DNA from: an uncultured Alphaproteobacteria bacterium
Lineage (GTDB): Bacteria > Pseudomonadota > Alphaproteobacteria > RF32 > CAG-239
Direction of reading: 5' to 3'
Assembly: GCA_944391615.1 (NCBI GenBank)
Contig: CALXUE010000003.1
Coordinates: 41,469 to 105,468, forward strand
DNA: 64,000 nt
Every line of letters starts with the position of its first letter. The first letter of the stretch is position 1. The position numbers and the translations under genes were made by a program. This document shows positions 44,137-53,203 of the stretch, one piece after another. The notes beneath the pieces were generated by a model that was not told the origin of the DNA, searched no databases, and saw only the letters and a program-made list of their open reading frames with translations.

Positions 44137-45020
44137 TGTCTATTTTAGCCGATAAAAATTCTAAAATTTTGGTTCAAGGTATTACCGGTACGCAGGCCTC
44201 TTTTCATGTTAAGCGTTCTTTGGATTACGGGACAAATATTGTGGCCGGTGTTACCCCCGGAAAGGGAGGTACCACGCATTTGGGTATTCCGGTTTTTAAT
44301 ACCGTAAAAGAAGCGGTTAAAGCAACAGGTGCCAACGCCTCGGTTATTTTTGTGCCGGCAAAATCATTCAAAAGTGCCGTATTAGAAGCTGTTGATGCTC
44401 AACTTGACTTGTGCGTCGCCATTACTGACAGCGTGCCGACCCTTGATATGTTGGAAATCAGACGCGCCTTGCTTGCCAGTAAAACGGTGTTAATCGGTCC
44501 AAACACCCCAGGCTTGATTACTCCTGATGAAGCTCGTTTGGGAATTTTTCCTGAAAATATTCATCAAAAAGGAAGAATCGGTATCGTTTCGCGCTCGTCT
44601 ACGCTTACCTATGAAGCAGTGTTGGAAACAAACCGCGCAAATCTCGGTCAAAGCACCGTTATCGGCTTGGGCGATGACATGGTTATCGGCACAAACTTTC
44701 CGCTCATTTTGGATAAATTTATGCATGATGATAAAACCGATGCTATTGTGCTTATTGGGCAAATGGGGGGCGCTTTTGAAGAAGAAGCTGCTGAATTTTA
44801 TAAAAAATTATCTTCTCCAAAACCGGTTGTGACTTTTGTGGCCGGAAGCGCAGGTGTTATGGCTCAAAAAATGGGCTATGCCGGTGATATTATTTCCGGT
44901 GGGAAGAAGTCTGTTCAAAACAAAAAAGAAATTTTGCAAAACGCCGGAATGATTGTCGTGGATGAAATTAACCAAATTCATGATGTGTTGTTGACGCTGT
45001 TTCCTAACAAAGATGCTTAA
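44136..45020 (+). CDS. sucD: Divergent succinate--CoA ligase alpha-like subunit lacking the catalytic His
   Basis: 294 residues. The fold is clearly SucD: SILADKNSKILVQGITGTQ, VTPGKGGTTHLGIPVFNTV, GRIGIVSRSSTLTYEAV. But the phosphohistidine loop MGHAGAI reads MGYAGDI, with Tyr 248 (TAT, 44877-44879). The Glu of GEIGG that contacts the His is Gln 209 (GQMGG), and the Cys of GPNCPG is Thr 124. In the known enzyme (His 246 in E. coli) this His carries the phosphate between succinyl phosphate and the nucleotide. So it is either a specialised CoA-binding or acyltransfer paralogue, or inactive. Overlaps comF by 8 nt. Confidence 0.82.
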   Translation: MSILADKNSKILVQGITGTQASFHVKRSLDYGTNIVAGVTPGKGGTTHLGIPVFNTVKEAVKATGANASVIFVPAKSFKSAVLEAVDAQLDLCVAITDSVPTLDMLEIRRALLASKTVLIGPNTPGLITPDEARLGIFPENIHQKGRIGIVSRSSTLTYEAVLETNRANLGQSTVIGLGDDMVIGTNFPLILDKFMHDDKTDAIVLIGQMGGAFEEEAAEFYKKLSSPKPVVTFVAGSAGVMAQKMGYAGDIISGGKKSVQNKKEILQNAGMIVVDEINQIHDVLLTLFPNKDA

Positions 45021-45744
45021 AATTCTTAAAAATATTCTCAATCTTTTACTTCCACCAAGGTGCAAGCTTTGCGGTGCAATTGTTGAAGATGATGACACGC
45101 TCTGTTCCGATTGCTACAACAAATTTGATTTTATTACTCAGCCTTATTGCTCGCATTGCGGGCATCCGTTTGATGATGTTTATCAGATTGGAAAAAATTC
45201 TTCCCGTATGCTGTGTGCAACTTGTGCCAAAGACAAAAAGCCTTGGTTTCGGTTATGCCGATCGGCTTACAAATATCAAGAAGAATCTAAAAACCTAATT
45301 CTTTCTTTCAAATTTCATGACTGTACTGATGATGCCAAAATCTTGGCAAAATGGATGTTTCGGGCAGGGGATGATATTTGGAACAAAGGCGTTGATGTGA
45401 TTGTACCTGTTCCCTTGCACTATTCCAGATTGGTGAAACGTAAATATAATCAGGCGGCAATGCTTGCGGTTGAATTATCCAAACTTACGGGAATTCCGGT
45501 TGACTTAACGCATCTTATCCGACACCGAAAAACACGCCCGCAAGTGGAATTTTCCGGTCATGTGCGGGTTAAAAATGTTAAAGGTGCTTTTTCTATCAAG
45601 TCAATCAAAGCTTTTCAGGGAAAACGCGTGCTTCTCGTGGATGATGTGCTCACAACCGGCTCTACTCTTAAAGAATGTGCTAAAGCTATTGCCAAAGCCA
45701 AACCGAAATCCATTGATTTGCTTACTGCTGCCAGAGTTTGTTGA
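45013..45744 (+). CDS. comF: ComF-family phosphoribosyltransferase-like protein
   Basis: 243 residues. An N-terminal zinc finger (CKLCGAI, LCSDC, YCSHCGHPF, LCATC) is followed by a phosphoribosyltransferase domain with the PRPP loop VLLVDDVLTTGSTLKE. ComF proteins assist DNA uptake or recombination of incoming single strands in competent bacteria. Last gene of the sufE-sucCD-comF transcript. Confidence 0.9.
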   Translation: MLKILKNILNLLLPPRCKLCGAIVEDDDTLCSDCYNKFDFITQPYCSHCGHPFDDVYQIGKNSSRMLCATCAKDKKPWFRLCRSAYKYQEESKNLILSFKFHDCTDDAKILAKWMFRAGDDIWNKGVDVIVPVPLHYSRLVKRKYNQAAMLAVELSKLTGIPVDLTHLIRHRKTRPQVEFSGHVRVKNVKGAFSIKSIKAFQGKRVLLVDDVLTTGSTLKECAKAIAKAKPKSIDLLTAARVC

Positions 45745-45753
45745 TTACACTTT

Positions 45754-46968
45754 TTAGAAAAAGGTTTTGGCTTTTTCGATGCTTTTAACCAGAATGTCAA
45801 TGTCTTCTTTATCGGAATAGACGCCCAAACTTGCGCGTGCCACGGTTTCATATCCCATACGGTGAACCAAAGGTTCGGCGCAATGGTGGCCGGTTCGAAT
45901 CGATACGCCTTCCCTACTCAAAATAAAAGCCAAATCCTGTGGGTGTATATTATCCACCACAAAAGAAAAAACACCGCCTTTCTCTTTTGCCGTACCGACT
46001 TGGGTCAAGCCTTTGATGTTATCTAACGCTTTTCTTGTATATTCTGTTAAGCTTTGTTCATGGCTGATGATATTGTCCCAGCCCAAAGATTCAACATAGC
46101 GCAGGGCTTCTGCCATACCCAATGCCTCAACAATGGCCGGCGTTCCGGCTTCAAACCTTGCAGGTGGCAAGGCAAAGCTTGTTTTTTCGTAGGTGACGGT
46201 GTCTATCATCTCTCCACCGGTTTGATATGGCGGCATCTCGCACAGCAAGTCGTACTTGCCAAACAAAACCCCAATTCCGGTCGGGCCATAAATTTTGTGT
46301 CCCGAAAAGGCGACAAAATCGCAGTCCCAGTTTTGAACATCAATCGGCGAATGCACCGCATATTGGCAAGCGTCTACCAAAACTTTTGCCCCTGTTTGGT
46401 GCGCCGATTTTGTGATTTCGGCAATCGGAAAAATTGTTCCCAAAACATTTGACATTGCTGTTACGGCCACGAGTTTAGTTTTGTCACTCAAAGCTGATAA
46501 AAACTCTTTTTTGTTAAAGCTGCCGTCATCATTTATCTTGAATACTTTCAGCTTAAGAGATTTTTCTTCCGCTATCATTTGCCACGGAATTAAGTTGGCA
46601 TGATGTTCGGCCTCGGATATTAATATCTCATCCCCTGATTTTAACTTTGAACGGCCGTATGTGGCTGCAACCAGATTTATGCTCTCGGTTGCATTGCGCG
46701 TAAACACAATTTCTTTTTCGCTTTTGGCATTTATGAATTTGGCAACCTGTTTGCGCGCCTGTTCATATTCATACGTTAACTGTTCAGACAATTCATATGA
46801 GCCACGATGGACATTGGCGTATTTATGGGTGAGCGTTTCTACCATATTGTTTATCACGCATTTGGGCTTTTGCGCTGAGGCCGCCGTGTCTAAAAAGGTG
46901 TTTCTTTTGCCGTTTATCTTGATTGATAATTCCGGAAAATCGGCTCTTATTTTTGCTATGTCCAACAT
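45754..46968 (-). CDS. sufS: Cysteine desulfurase SufS
   Basis: 404 residues. PLP enzyme that removes sulfur from cysteine for Fe-S assembly. Seen: FTRNATESINLVA, SEAEHHANLIPWQ, VAFSGHKIYGPTGIGVL (PLP-lysine after GH), and SIRTGHHCAEPLVHRM with the catalytic Cys. It ends 10 nt from the comF stop (convergent) and abuts sufD. Last gene of the sufBCDS operon. Confidence 0.95.
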   Translation of the reverse strand: MLDIAKIRADFPELSIKINGKRNTFLDTAASAQKPKCVINNMVETLTHKYANVHRGSYELSEQLTYEYEQARKQVAKFINAKSEKEIVFTRNATESINLVAATYGRSKLKSGDEILISEAEHHANLIPWQMIAEEKSLKLKVFKINDDGSFNKKEFLSALSDKTKLVAVTAMSNVLGTIFPIAEITKSAHQTGAKVLVDACQYAVHSPIDVQNWDCDFVAFSGHKIYGPTGIGVLFGKYDLLCEMPPYQTGGEMIDTVTYEKTSFALPPARFEAGTPAIVEALGMAEALRYVESLGWDNIISHEQSLTEYTRKALDNIKGLTQVGTAKEKGGVFSFVVDNIHPQDLAFILSREGVSIRTGHHCAEPLVHRMGYETVARASLGVYSDKEDIDILVKSIEKAKTFF

Positions 46969-48285
46969 TTATTTTTCTTCCTGATTGATGGTGGCTTGGC
47001 TTAGCATCCACGTTTTGATGTCTTCTTGGCTGATTTGATTTATCACATCATTTAAATAAGCCTCAACCAAAATACGTTTGGCCTCCTCTTCGCCTATGCC
47101 GCGGGAGCGCATATAAAACAACTGCTCTTTATCTAGTTCTCCGCTGGCCGCGCCATGAGAGCATTTGACATCATCCGCGTATATTTCAAGCTCGGGCTTG
47201 CAATCTATCTCAGCATCATCACTCAGCAATAAAGCTTTGTGCAACTGGCGTCCTTCTGTTTTAACGGCATTGGGGGCGATATGTATTTTCCCTTGAAAGA
47301 CTCCTTTGGCATTGCCGCCTACAACACCTTTTACCAACTGTTGTGATTTGGTGTTTGGCGACAAGTGCTCAATATCCGTTGTGGTGTCAATGGTTGCCCA
47401 GCCGTTCATCAGATATACAGCATTAACCACCGCTTCGGCATGCTCCTCCTTTAAGCTGATTTTAGTTTCGTTTCTCGCTAAATTTGCCCCTTTTTGACAG
47501 CAAAAACTTTCATAAAATCCGCCTTCTCTTACTCTTACGCTGCTTAATGATATATGCACCGCCTTATAAGCCTCATTTTGTAATTTATAATGTTCTAATT
47601 TGGCTTGTTTGTTGATATATATTTCATTAACAATATTATTAAAATAACGAGATTTTTCTTCCCCCGTGTATTCAAAGTCTTCAATGATTGTGGCTTTAGC
47701 GTCGTTTTCAAGCACAATAACATTGCGCAAATAAGCCATGATGTTTTGGTGGCAAGAATGCGTATGATTTATTAAAATTATTGGTTTTGAAAGAATTACT
47801 CCCTCTTCTATCTCAATATAAACGCCTTCTTCCAAATAGGCCGTGTTTAAGGCCGCAAACGGATATGATGCCAAATCGATGTCTTTGCCAAGATATTTTT
47901 TAACATCATCGCCGTCAAAAACAGCTTCCATCAACGGTTTTATCATCACCCCTTTGGGCAAGTCAAACGCCAAAGTCTGAAGAATGCCGTTTTCAAAATG
48001 GATTTCATAGCCGGCAAAAGGCAGGTTTGTTTGCGGTTCATGATGATGGTGGCAATGGCACTCTCCTTGCCCGCAAGTGCAATGCTCCTCACCATGGCTC
48101 TTATCTTCATCCGTGCCGGACAAGACAAAGTCATCTGCCGATAAATCTCTTAATTTGGTGTATTTCCAAGCCTCAGTTTTGGCCGTTGGCAAAATAAACG
48201 CCTCACGCCCTTTATCCCGCAAGCCTTCAAGCCACGGAATATTGCTGCCTGCCAAATCTATGTTCTTTTGCAACAAACCTGACAT
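46969..48285 (-). CDS. sufD: SufD scaffold subunit with Cys/His-rich insertion
   Basis: 438 residues. The right-handed beta-helix core and C-terminal domain fit SufD (CSHGAASGELDKEQLFYMRS, GIGEEEAKRILVEAYLNDVI). Near the N-terminus, after KTEAWKYTKLRDL, is an unusual segment (about residues 64-82) CTCGQGECHCHHHH with four Cys and at least six His in its surroundings, apparently an inserted metal-binding loop. SufD works in the SufBC2D complex that assembles Fe-S clusters. sufC lies just upstream. Confidence 0.92.
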   Translation of the reverse strand: MSGLLQKNIDLAGSNIPWLEGLRDKGREAFILPTAKTEAWKYTKLRDLSADDFVLSGTDEDKSHGEEHCTCGQGECHCHHHHEPQTNLPFAGYEIHFENGILQTLAFDLPKGVMIKPLMEAVFDGDDVKKYLGKDIDLASYPFAALNTAYLEEGVYIEIEEGVILSKPIILINHTHSCHQNIMAYLRNVIVLENDAKATIIEDFEYTGEEKSRYFNNIVNEIYINKQAKLEHYKLQNEAYKAVHISLSSVRVREGGFYESFCCQKGANLARNETKISLKEEHAEAVVNAVYLMNGWATIDTTTDIEHLSPNTKSQQLVKGVVGGNAKGVFQGKIHIAPNAVKTEGRQLHKALLLSDDAEIDCKPELEIYADDVKCSHGAASGELDKEQLFYMRSRGIGEEEAKRILVEAYLNDVINQISQEDIKTWMLSQATINQEEK

Positions 48286-48286
48286 C

Positions 48287-49048
48287 TTATTGCTCTTTCA
48301 CAAATGCGGCGTAACCATTCTTTTCCAACTCTATGGCCAAATTTTTATCACCTGATTTGACAATGTGGCCATCGGCATAAATATGAACGTAGTCCGGCTC
48401 GATATAATTTAATAATCTTTGGTAATGGGTAATGACCAAAAGCGCGTTATGCTCGTTTCTCTCCGCATTAATTCCTTCCGCAACGACTTTTAAGGCGTCA
48501 ATATCCAGTCCGGAATCCGCCTCATCCAAAATGGCCAAGCTGGGCTTTAATATGGCCAACTGCAAAGTTTCAAGGCGTTTTTTCTCTCCGCCCGAAAAGC
48601 CGACATTTATCGGACGCTTGAGCATATCCGGCGTAATGCCAAGCTTTTTGCCCTCTTCACGAACGGTTTTAATAAACTCCATGGTATCCAACTCCGGCAA
48701 ATTTTGATGTTTGCGCACAGCATTGACCGCGTGTTTCAAAAAAGTGGTTACAGGGACACCTTGTATTTCTACCGGATACTGCATAATCAAAAACAAGCCT
48801 TCTCTGGCTCTTTCCTCAACCGACATGGACAGTAAATCTTTGCCCTTAAAGCGCACACTGCCTGAAGTGACTTCATAGCCAGGTTTGCCGCACAAAACAT
48901 AAGATAGAGTTGACTTTCCTGCTCCGTTGGGGCCCATTATCGCATGGACTTCACCCTCATTTATTGTTAGGCTAAAATCTTTTACGATTTCTTTATCTGC
49001 CACGCGGGCGCATAAATCTTCAATTTCCAGTAATGGTGTTTTGCTCAT
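48287..49048 (-). CDS. sufC: SufC ATPase
   Basis: 253 residues. ABC ATPase of the Fe-S assembly complex: Walker [17 protein letters not shown], signature VGFSGGEKKRLE, Walker B LAILDEADSGLD. Full length. Located 13 nt after sufB. Confidence 0.96.
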   Translation of the reverse strand: MSKTPLLEIEDLCARVADKEIVKDFSLTINEGEVHAIMGPNGAGKSTLSYVLCGKPGYEVTSGSVRFKGKDLLSMSVEERAREGLFLIMQYPVEIQGVPVTTFLKHAVNAVRKHQNLPELDTMEFIKTVREEGKKLGITPDMLKRPINVGFSGGEKKRLETLQLAILKPSLAILDEADSGLDIDALKVVAEGINAERNEHNALLVITHYQRLLNYIEPDYVHIYADGHIVKSGDKNLAIELEKNGYAAFVKEQ

Positions 49049-49061
49049 TTTCTTTCCTTTT

Positions 49062-50516
49062 CTAGCCGACGCTGCCTTCCAAACTGATGTTAATTAATTT
49101 TGCCGCCTCTATTGCAAATTCTAACGGCAAATGCTGCATGACCTCTTTGCAAAAACCGTTGACTATCAAACTGACGGCGGTTTCTTCATCAAGGCCGCGT
49201 TGTTGGCAATAAAATAATTGTTCATCACTAATCTTTGAGGTGGTGGCCTCATGCTCCAAAATGGCGCTTTTGTTACGATTTTCAATATAAGGCACCGTGT
49301 GCGAGCCACAATTTTTACCTATCAACAAGCTGTCACACTGCGAATAATTGCGCGCATTATCTGCATTGGGGCTGACTCTCACTAAGCCACGGTATGTTTG
49401 GTCGGAATGTCCGGCCGATATACCCTTGGAGATGATTTTTGATGTGGTGTTTTTGCCGATGTGAATCATCTTTGTTCCGGTGTCGGCCTGCTGATAATTA
49501 TTGGTCAATGCAACAGAATAAAACTCCCCCACAGAATTGTCCCCTTGTAATATGCATGATGGGTATTTCCATGTTACCGCCGAACCGGTTTCAACCTGTG
49601 TCCACGAAATTTTTGAATTTTCTCCTCTGCAAGCTGCGCGTTTGGTTACAAAGTTATAAACACCGCCCTTGCCGTTCTTATCTCCGGGATACCAATTTTG
49701 CACTGTGGAATATTTGACCTCGGCATTTTTTAGCACAACAATCTCTACAATCGCTGCATGAAGTTGGTTTTCGTCTCTTTGCGGTGCCGTGCATCCCTCC
49801 AGATAAGAAACATAACTCTCTTCATCGGCCACAATCAATGTTCTTTCAAACTGGCCGGTGTTTTGCGCATTAATTCTGAAATAAGTTGATAATTCCATCG
49901 GGCATTTTACCCCTCTCGGAATATAAACAAACGACCCATCCGTAAACACCGCAGAATTTAAGCAGGCAAAAAAATTGTCCGTGTATGGTACAACTGAACC
50001 AAGATATTGTTTAACCAAATCGGGATGTTCTCTTACGGCTTCTGATATGGAGCAAAAAATAATTCCTTTTTCCGCCAATTTGGCTCTATAGGTTGTGGCG
50101 ACCGAAACAGAATCGAACACGGCATCCACGGCAACAACTCCTGCCAAGACCTCCTGCTCTTTCAGCGGAATACCTAATTTTTCATAGGTGGAAAGCAATT
50201 TTGGGTCAACTTCTGCCAGACTTTTTGGGGCAACCTTTTGCTTTGGCGCTGAATAGTAATATAAATCCTGATAATCTATCTTATCATAACTTAGTTTGGC
50301 CCAGGTTGGTTCTTTCATCTGTTGCCAGTAGCGATATGCTTGCAAACGAAACTCAAGCAGCCAATCAGGCTCGCCTTTCTTTAATGATATTTGGCGGATG
50401 ATATCTTCACTCAAACCTTTGCTTATGGTTTCAGATGCGATGTCTGTGGTGAAGCCATATTTGTATTTATCGCCGCTCTCATCCAAAATTTCAGGTGTTT
50501 GTTGTTTGTTGTCCAT
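49062..50516 (-). CDS. sufB: SufB scaffold subunit
   Basis: 484 residues from ATG 50514-50516, chosen because SufB proteins begin shortly before the KYKYGF segment; the frame extends to 50582. Seen: [64 protein letters not shown]. Site of nascent cluster assembly. First gene of sufB-sufC-sufD-sufS. No Rrf2/IscR-type regulator gene is seen nearby. Confidence 0.95.
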   Translation of the reverse strand: MDNKQQTPEILDESGDKYKYGFTTDIASETISKGLSEDIIRQISLKKGEPDWLLEFRLQAYRYWQQMKEPTWAKLSYDKIDYQDLYYYSAPKQKVAPKSLAEVDPKLLSTYEKLGIPLKEQEVLAGVVAVDAVFDSVSVATTYRAKLAEKGIIFCSISEAVREHPDLVKQYLGSVVPYTDNFFACLNSAVFTDGSFVYIPRGVKCPMELSTYFRINAQNTGQFERTLIVADEESYVSYLEGCTAPQRDENQLHAAIVEIVVLKNAEVKYSTVQNWYPGDKNGKGGVYNFVTKRAACRGENSKISWTQVETGSAVTWKYPSCILQGDNSVGEFYSVALTNNYQQADTGTKMIHIGKNTTSKIISKGISAGHSDQTYRGLVRVSPNADNARNYSQCDSLLIGKNCGSHTVPYIENRNKSAILEHEATTSKISDEQLFYCQQRGLDEETAVSLIVNGFCKEVMQHLPLEFAIEAAKLINISLEGSVG

Positions 50517-50715
50517 CCTTATATGCTCTTTTCTTCTTATGAACTCAGTGCTTAAGGTATGTTTTTTTCTGAAAAAATGCAACCTTTTTTTAAAATTTAA
50601 AGAAAGCTGATATTTGGTTTTCGCAATACTTTAATTTTTCAGATATTTGCGACTAACTTTTTATTCTACGAGAGAAAAGGCAAGCTTATTTTTTTGCGCA
50701 AAGCATTCGCTGAAA

Positions 50716-50787
50716 CCCTTGTCAATCCTTGAAAATTTCTATTTACAGACTTTTTTCCTTGTGGTATAATACGAGTCGTGGAGATAA
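50716..50787 (+). promoter_or_regulatory. Cassette promoter, copy 2 of 3
   Basis: TTTACA (50742-50747), 17-nt spacer, TATAAT (50765-50770), inside the block of about 70 bp shared with 2771 and 60846. Confidence 0.85.
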
Positions 50788-50808
50788 AGTAATTGAAAGG
50801 AAATTATC

Positions 50809-51693
50809 ATGAGTAAGCGGAAGTTTATCTTGTTGGCTTCGTTGTCTGTATGCGCGTTTGTTGCGGAGACGGCGCAAGCCGATATTTCTTCTTCAATGAA
50901 TTATATATTCAAAGATGTTACACTTTTCAACACACTTCACACACATTTATCTTTGAATGGAGCTTTATCTCCACAACAAGTTTCAAAAAATCAAAAATCT
51001 TTGGTTAAGGTTGCCCAAGTCTGTTGGATTATGGACACGGGTGATTGCGCCGGTTTGGACTTTGTAAACTCGGATATCGGCAATAATGGTGGAACCGGTG
51101 GTTCGGGAGGTGGGGACGAATATGACAAGAAAGGACCTGAAGATTGCATCAAAGAAGGTTATACCGTCACCAACTGTCCGGATGGATATAAAGGAGAAGG
51201 CGAATGTATGTATGCGGATGGGTACTATGCCAAATGTGTGCCCGATTGTCCAAGTGATTATAAAACGTGTCAATCTCCGTACAAAGGTGCGGGGCAAGTT
51301 TGCGGGGATGGCTTATACCCCGAATGTTGTATCGACACATGTCCGGCAGATTACAAATACACCTTAGGTTCAATTCCTGACGGATATGAGGCGGTTGGCG
51401 AGCCATGCATACAGTGTAACGGAAATTCTTATCAGGCAAAATATATCATCAAAGAAAAAGACTGTTCCGGATTTTTGGATTGCGGAAATTTAGGATGTGA
51501 CACGGGCGCGACAACTTGCAAGTCAGGGAGTGTGACAAAATGCTCACGTTGCAAGCCTTGCCCGAATTTGGGAACGGAAACAGAATGTCCGCCGTGCACG
51601 GTCTGCACGTTTGAGGAATGTTCAAATTTATATGTCGTTTCGGGCTGCAAAACAAATTGCACCGATTATTGCGACTACTGCGCTTCTGAATAA
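50809..51693 (+). CDS. Secreted cysteine-rich repeat protein, cassette 2
   Basis: 294 residues. Signal peptide ending AQA (about 25), GAAAGG site. A conserved N-terminal block (SPQQVSKNQKSLVK and VAQVCWIMDTGDC) is followed by a Gly-rich linker and the Cys array (TNCPDGYKGEGECMYADGYY, DCPSDYKTC, CCIDTC, CPPCTVC) ending DYCDYCASE. It differs little from the cassette 3 protein over its second half. Probably a disulfide-rich surface protein working with the following DUF1566-type protein (41 nt downstream). Confidence 0.8.
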   Translation: MSKRKFILLASLSVCAFVAETAQADISSSMNYIFKDVTLFNTLHTHLSLNGALSPQQVSKNQKSLVKVAQVCWIMDTGDCAGLDFVNSDIGNNGGTGGSGGGDEYDKKGPEDCIKEGYTVTNCPDGYKGEGECMYADGYYAKCVPDCPSDYKTCQSPYKGAGQVCGDGLYPECCIDTCPADYKYTLGSIPDGYEAVGEPCIQCNGNSYQAKYIIKEKDCSGFLDCGNLGCDTGATTCKSGSVTKCSRCKPCPNLGTETECPPCTVCTFEECSNLYVVSGCKTNCTDYCDYCASE

Positions 51694-51734
51694 GGGTGAG
51701 AGAGAAAAGTTTAATTATTATAACGGAGGAGAAA

Positions 51735-53075
51735 ATGAGAAAGATTTTATTAATGAGTTCGGCGTTGGCTTTGTTGAGTGGGACAGCAGAAGCCGGATGT
51801 ATACAAACTCCAAGTTGTTCTAGTTTGGGGTATAGCTCAACTACAGCGTGTGAAGGTGGGTTAAAATGCCCATGGGGAAATGCTTGGTTTTGCAATGTTG
51901 GTGGTGGTAGCTCAACGCCGGATTATAGCAACTGTAAAATCGGCGATATTTTGTATTCGGATATGAGCTGTAATGCGAATATGATTGTCTCAAAAACGCC
52001 AATCGGTGTGGTGTTTGATACTACCAATGGTTTGGCCATAGCCAAAGATGAATTTGCAAATATGCCATGGGGCGCTGTTGCAGAAGATGTGTCTGGGGTA
52101 CAAAACTCAAGCAGTGTTTCAACCTCAACGGCGGATTGGCAAGGGTTTAAAAACACCAAAGCAATGTATGAGGCAGATAAATCAGGAGTGAATTATCCGG
52201 CGATTAAAAAGGTTTTGACATATTCAACAACTGGAACAGAACAGGGACAATGGTATTTGCCGGCGGCGGGAGAATTACAGGCAATCTCGGCCAACAAAGA
52301 TACTTTGAATACGACGTTGGCCCAAATTGGTGGAACGCAGATGTCAGGAAAATACTGGTCATCATCGGAACAAAACAGCGGAAATGGATTTTTATTCACT
52401 ATTGGAAACAGTGCGAGCAGTACAGGAAGAAAGATTTCTAAAAACAAAGCAAAACCAATTATAAACTTTGCTAGCAAAAATAAGACAGATTTTGCATATA
52501 ACAACGGCGGAACTGAAGTTACATGTAGGTTAGGTGATATTTTATATTCAGATAAAAAATGTTATTCAGGGGGTGTTCAATCGGGTAAAACGCCGATAGG
52601 AATTGTGTTTGATGCAGACAGACGTACAGCGATAGCCTTGGAAAATTCGCCTTCAACAATGTATTGGGGTGGTTATGAAAGTGATATCCCAGGGATAACG
52701 AATATCACAGATTTAAGTAAAGCCAAACAAGACTTTAACGGTAAGGCGAATACAGCGGCAATAAAAGCGTATGATAGTAGTTTGTCGAATAATCCAGCGG
52801 CAAAATATGTATATAATTATACAACTACCGGCACCAATGCAGGCGATTGGTATTTACTGGCTTTGGGTGAGTTGTATACAGTATATAATAATAAAGACTT
52901 TTTGAACTATGCGTTGTCATTGGTTGGAAAGAAGGCGATTCCGACAAATGGTAATTATTGGTCTTCTTCCGAGTATTCGAACTACGACGCGTGGTATTTG
53001 AGGTTCAGTGACGGTCTCGTGGACAGATTCAGTAAGTATTACAACGGTTACGTTCGCCCAGTCCTAGCTTTTTAA
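51735..53075 (+). CDS. Two-domain DUF1566-type secreted protein with hypervariable C-terminus, cassette 2
   Basis: 446 residues from ATG 51735 (GGAGGA upstream). Signal peptide ending AEA, Cys-rich start CIQTPSCSSLGYSS, then two DUF1566-like domains (about 60-255 and 258-446), each with GDILYSD, PIG(V/I)VFD and a GxWYLxAxGEL element. The first ends YWSSSEQNSG...AKPIINFAS; the second ends YWSSSEYSNYDAWYL...YVRPVLAF and carries the candidate variable region VR2. No coiled coil as in cassette 1. Strong terminator follows. Confidence 0.8.
   Translation: MRKILLMSSALALLSGTAEAGCIQTPSCSSLGYSSTTACEGGLKCPWGNAWFCNVGGGSSTPDYSNCKIGDILYSDMSCNANMIVSKTPIGVVFDTTNGLAIAKDEFANMPWGAVAEDVSGVQNSSSVSTSTADWQGFKNTKAMYEADKSGVNYPAIKKVLTYSTTGTEQGQWYLPAAGELQAISANKDTLNTTLAQIGGTQMSGKYWSSSEQNSGNGFLFTIGNSASSTGRKISKNKAKPIINFASKNKTDFAYNNGGTEVTCRLGDILYSDKKCYSGGVQSGKTPIGIVFDADRRTAIALENSPSTMYWGGYESDIPGITNITDLSKAKQDFNGKANTAAIKAYDSSLSNNPAAKYVYNYTTTGTNAGDWYLLALGELYTVYNNKDFLNYALSLVGKKAIPTNGNYWSSSEYSNYDAWYLRFSDGLVDRFSKYYNGYVRPVLAF
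52959..53075 (+). repeat. Candidate DGR variable region VR2
   Basis: TGGTCTTCTTCCGAG at the start and CCAGTCCTAGCTTTTTA at the end are identical to VR1 and VR3. The inner codons encode YSNYDAWYLRFSDGLVDRFS and then KYYNGYVRP. The GACGCGTGG stretch is identical in VR3. Confidence 0.65.
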
Positions 53076-53090
53076 GGTGGAGGATAAAGA

Positions 53091-53134
53091 AAAACAAACA
53101 TCTTGGGGAACTCTCCAAGGTGTTTGTTTTTTTT
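53091..53134 (+). terminator. Terminator of cassette 2
   Basis: AAACAAACA-TC-TTGG pairs with CCAA-GG-TGTTTGTTT, then a long T-run. Confidence 0.9.
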
Positions 53135-53203
53135 GTTAGTGAAACTTTAAAACTTGGTGCTATAATAGTTTGTGTTTGTTTTAAGATTTTGCAAGAGGTG
53201 ATT

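Noticed and set aside
44877..44879. SucD Tyr 248 as a mere sequencing error
   Set aside because: One base (CAT to TAT) could be an error, but the Glu-to-Gln and Cys-to-Thr changes and the altered SucC loop occur as well, so error alone is unlikely; it remains possible for this codon.
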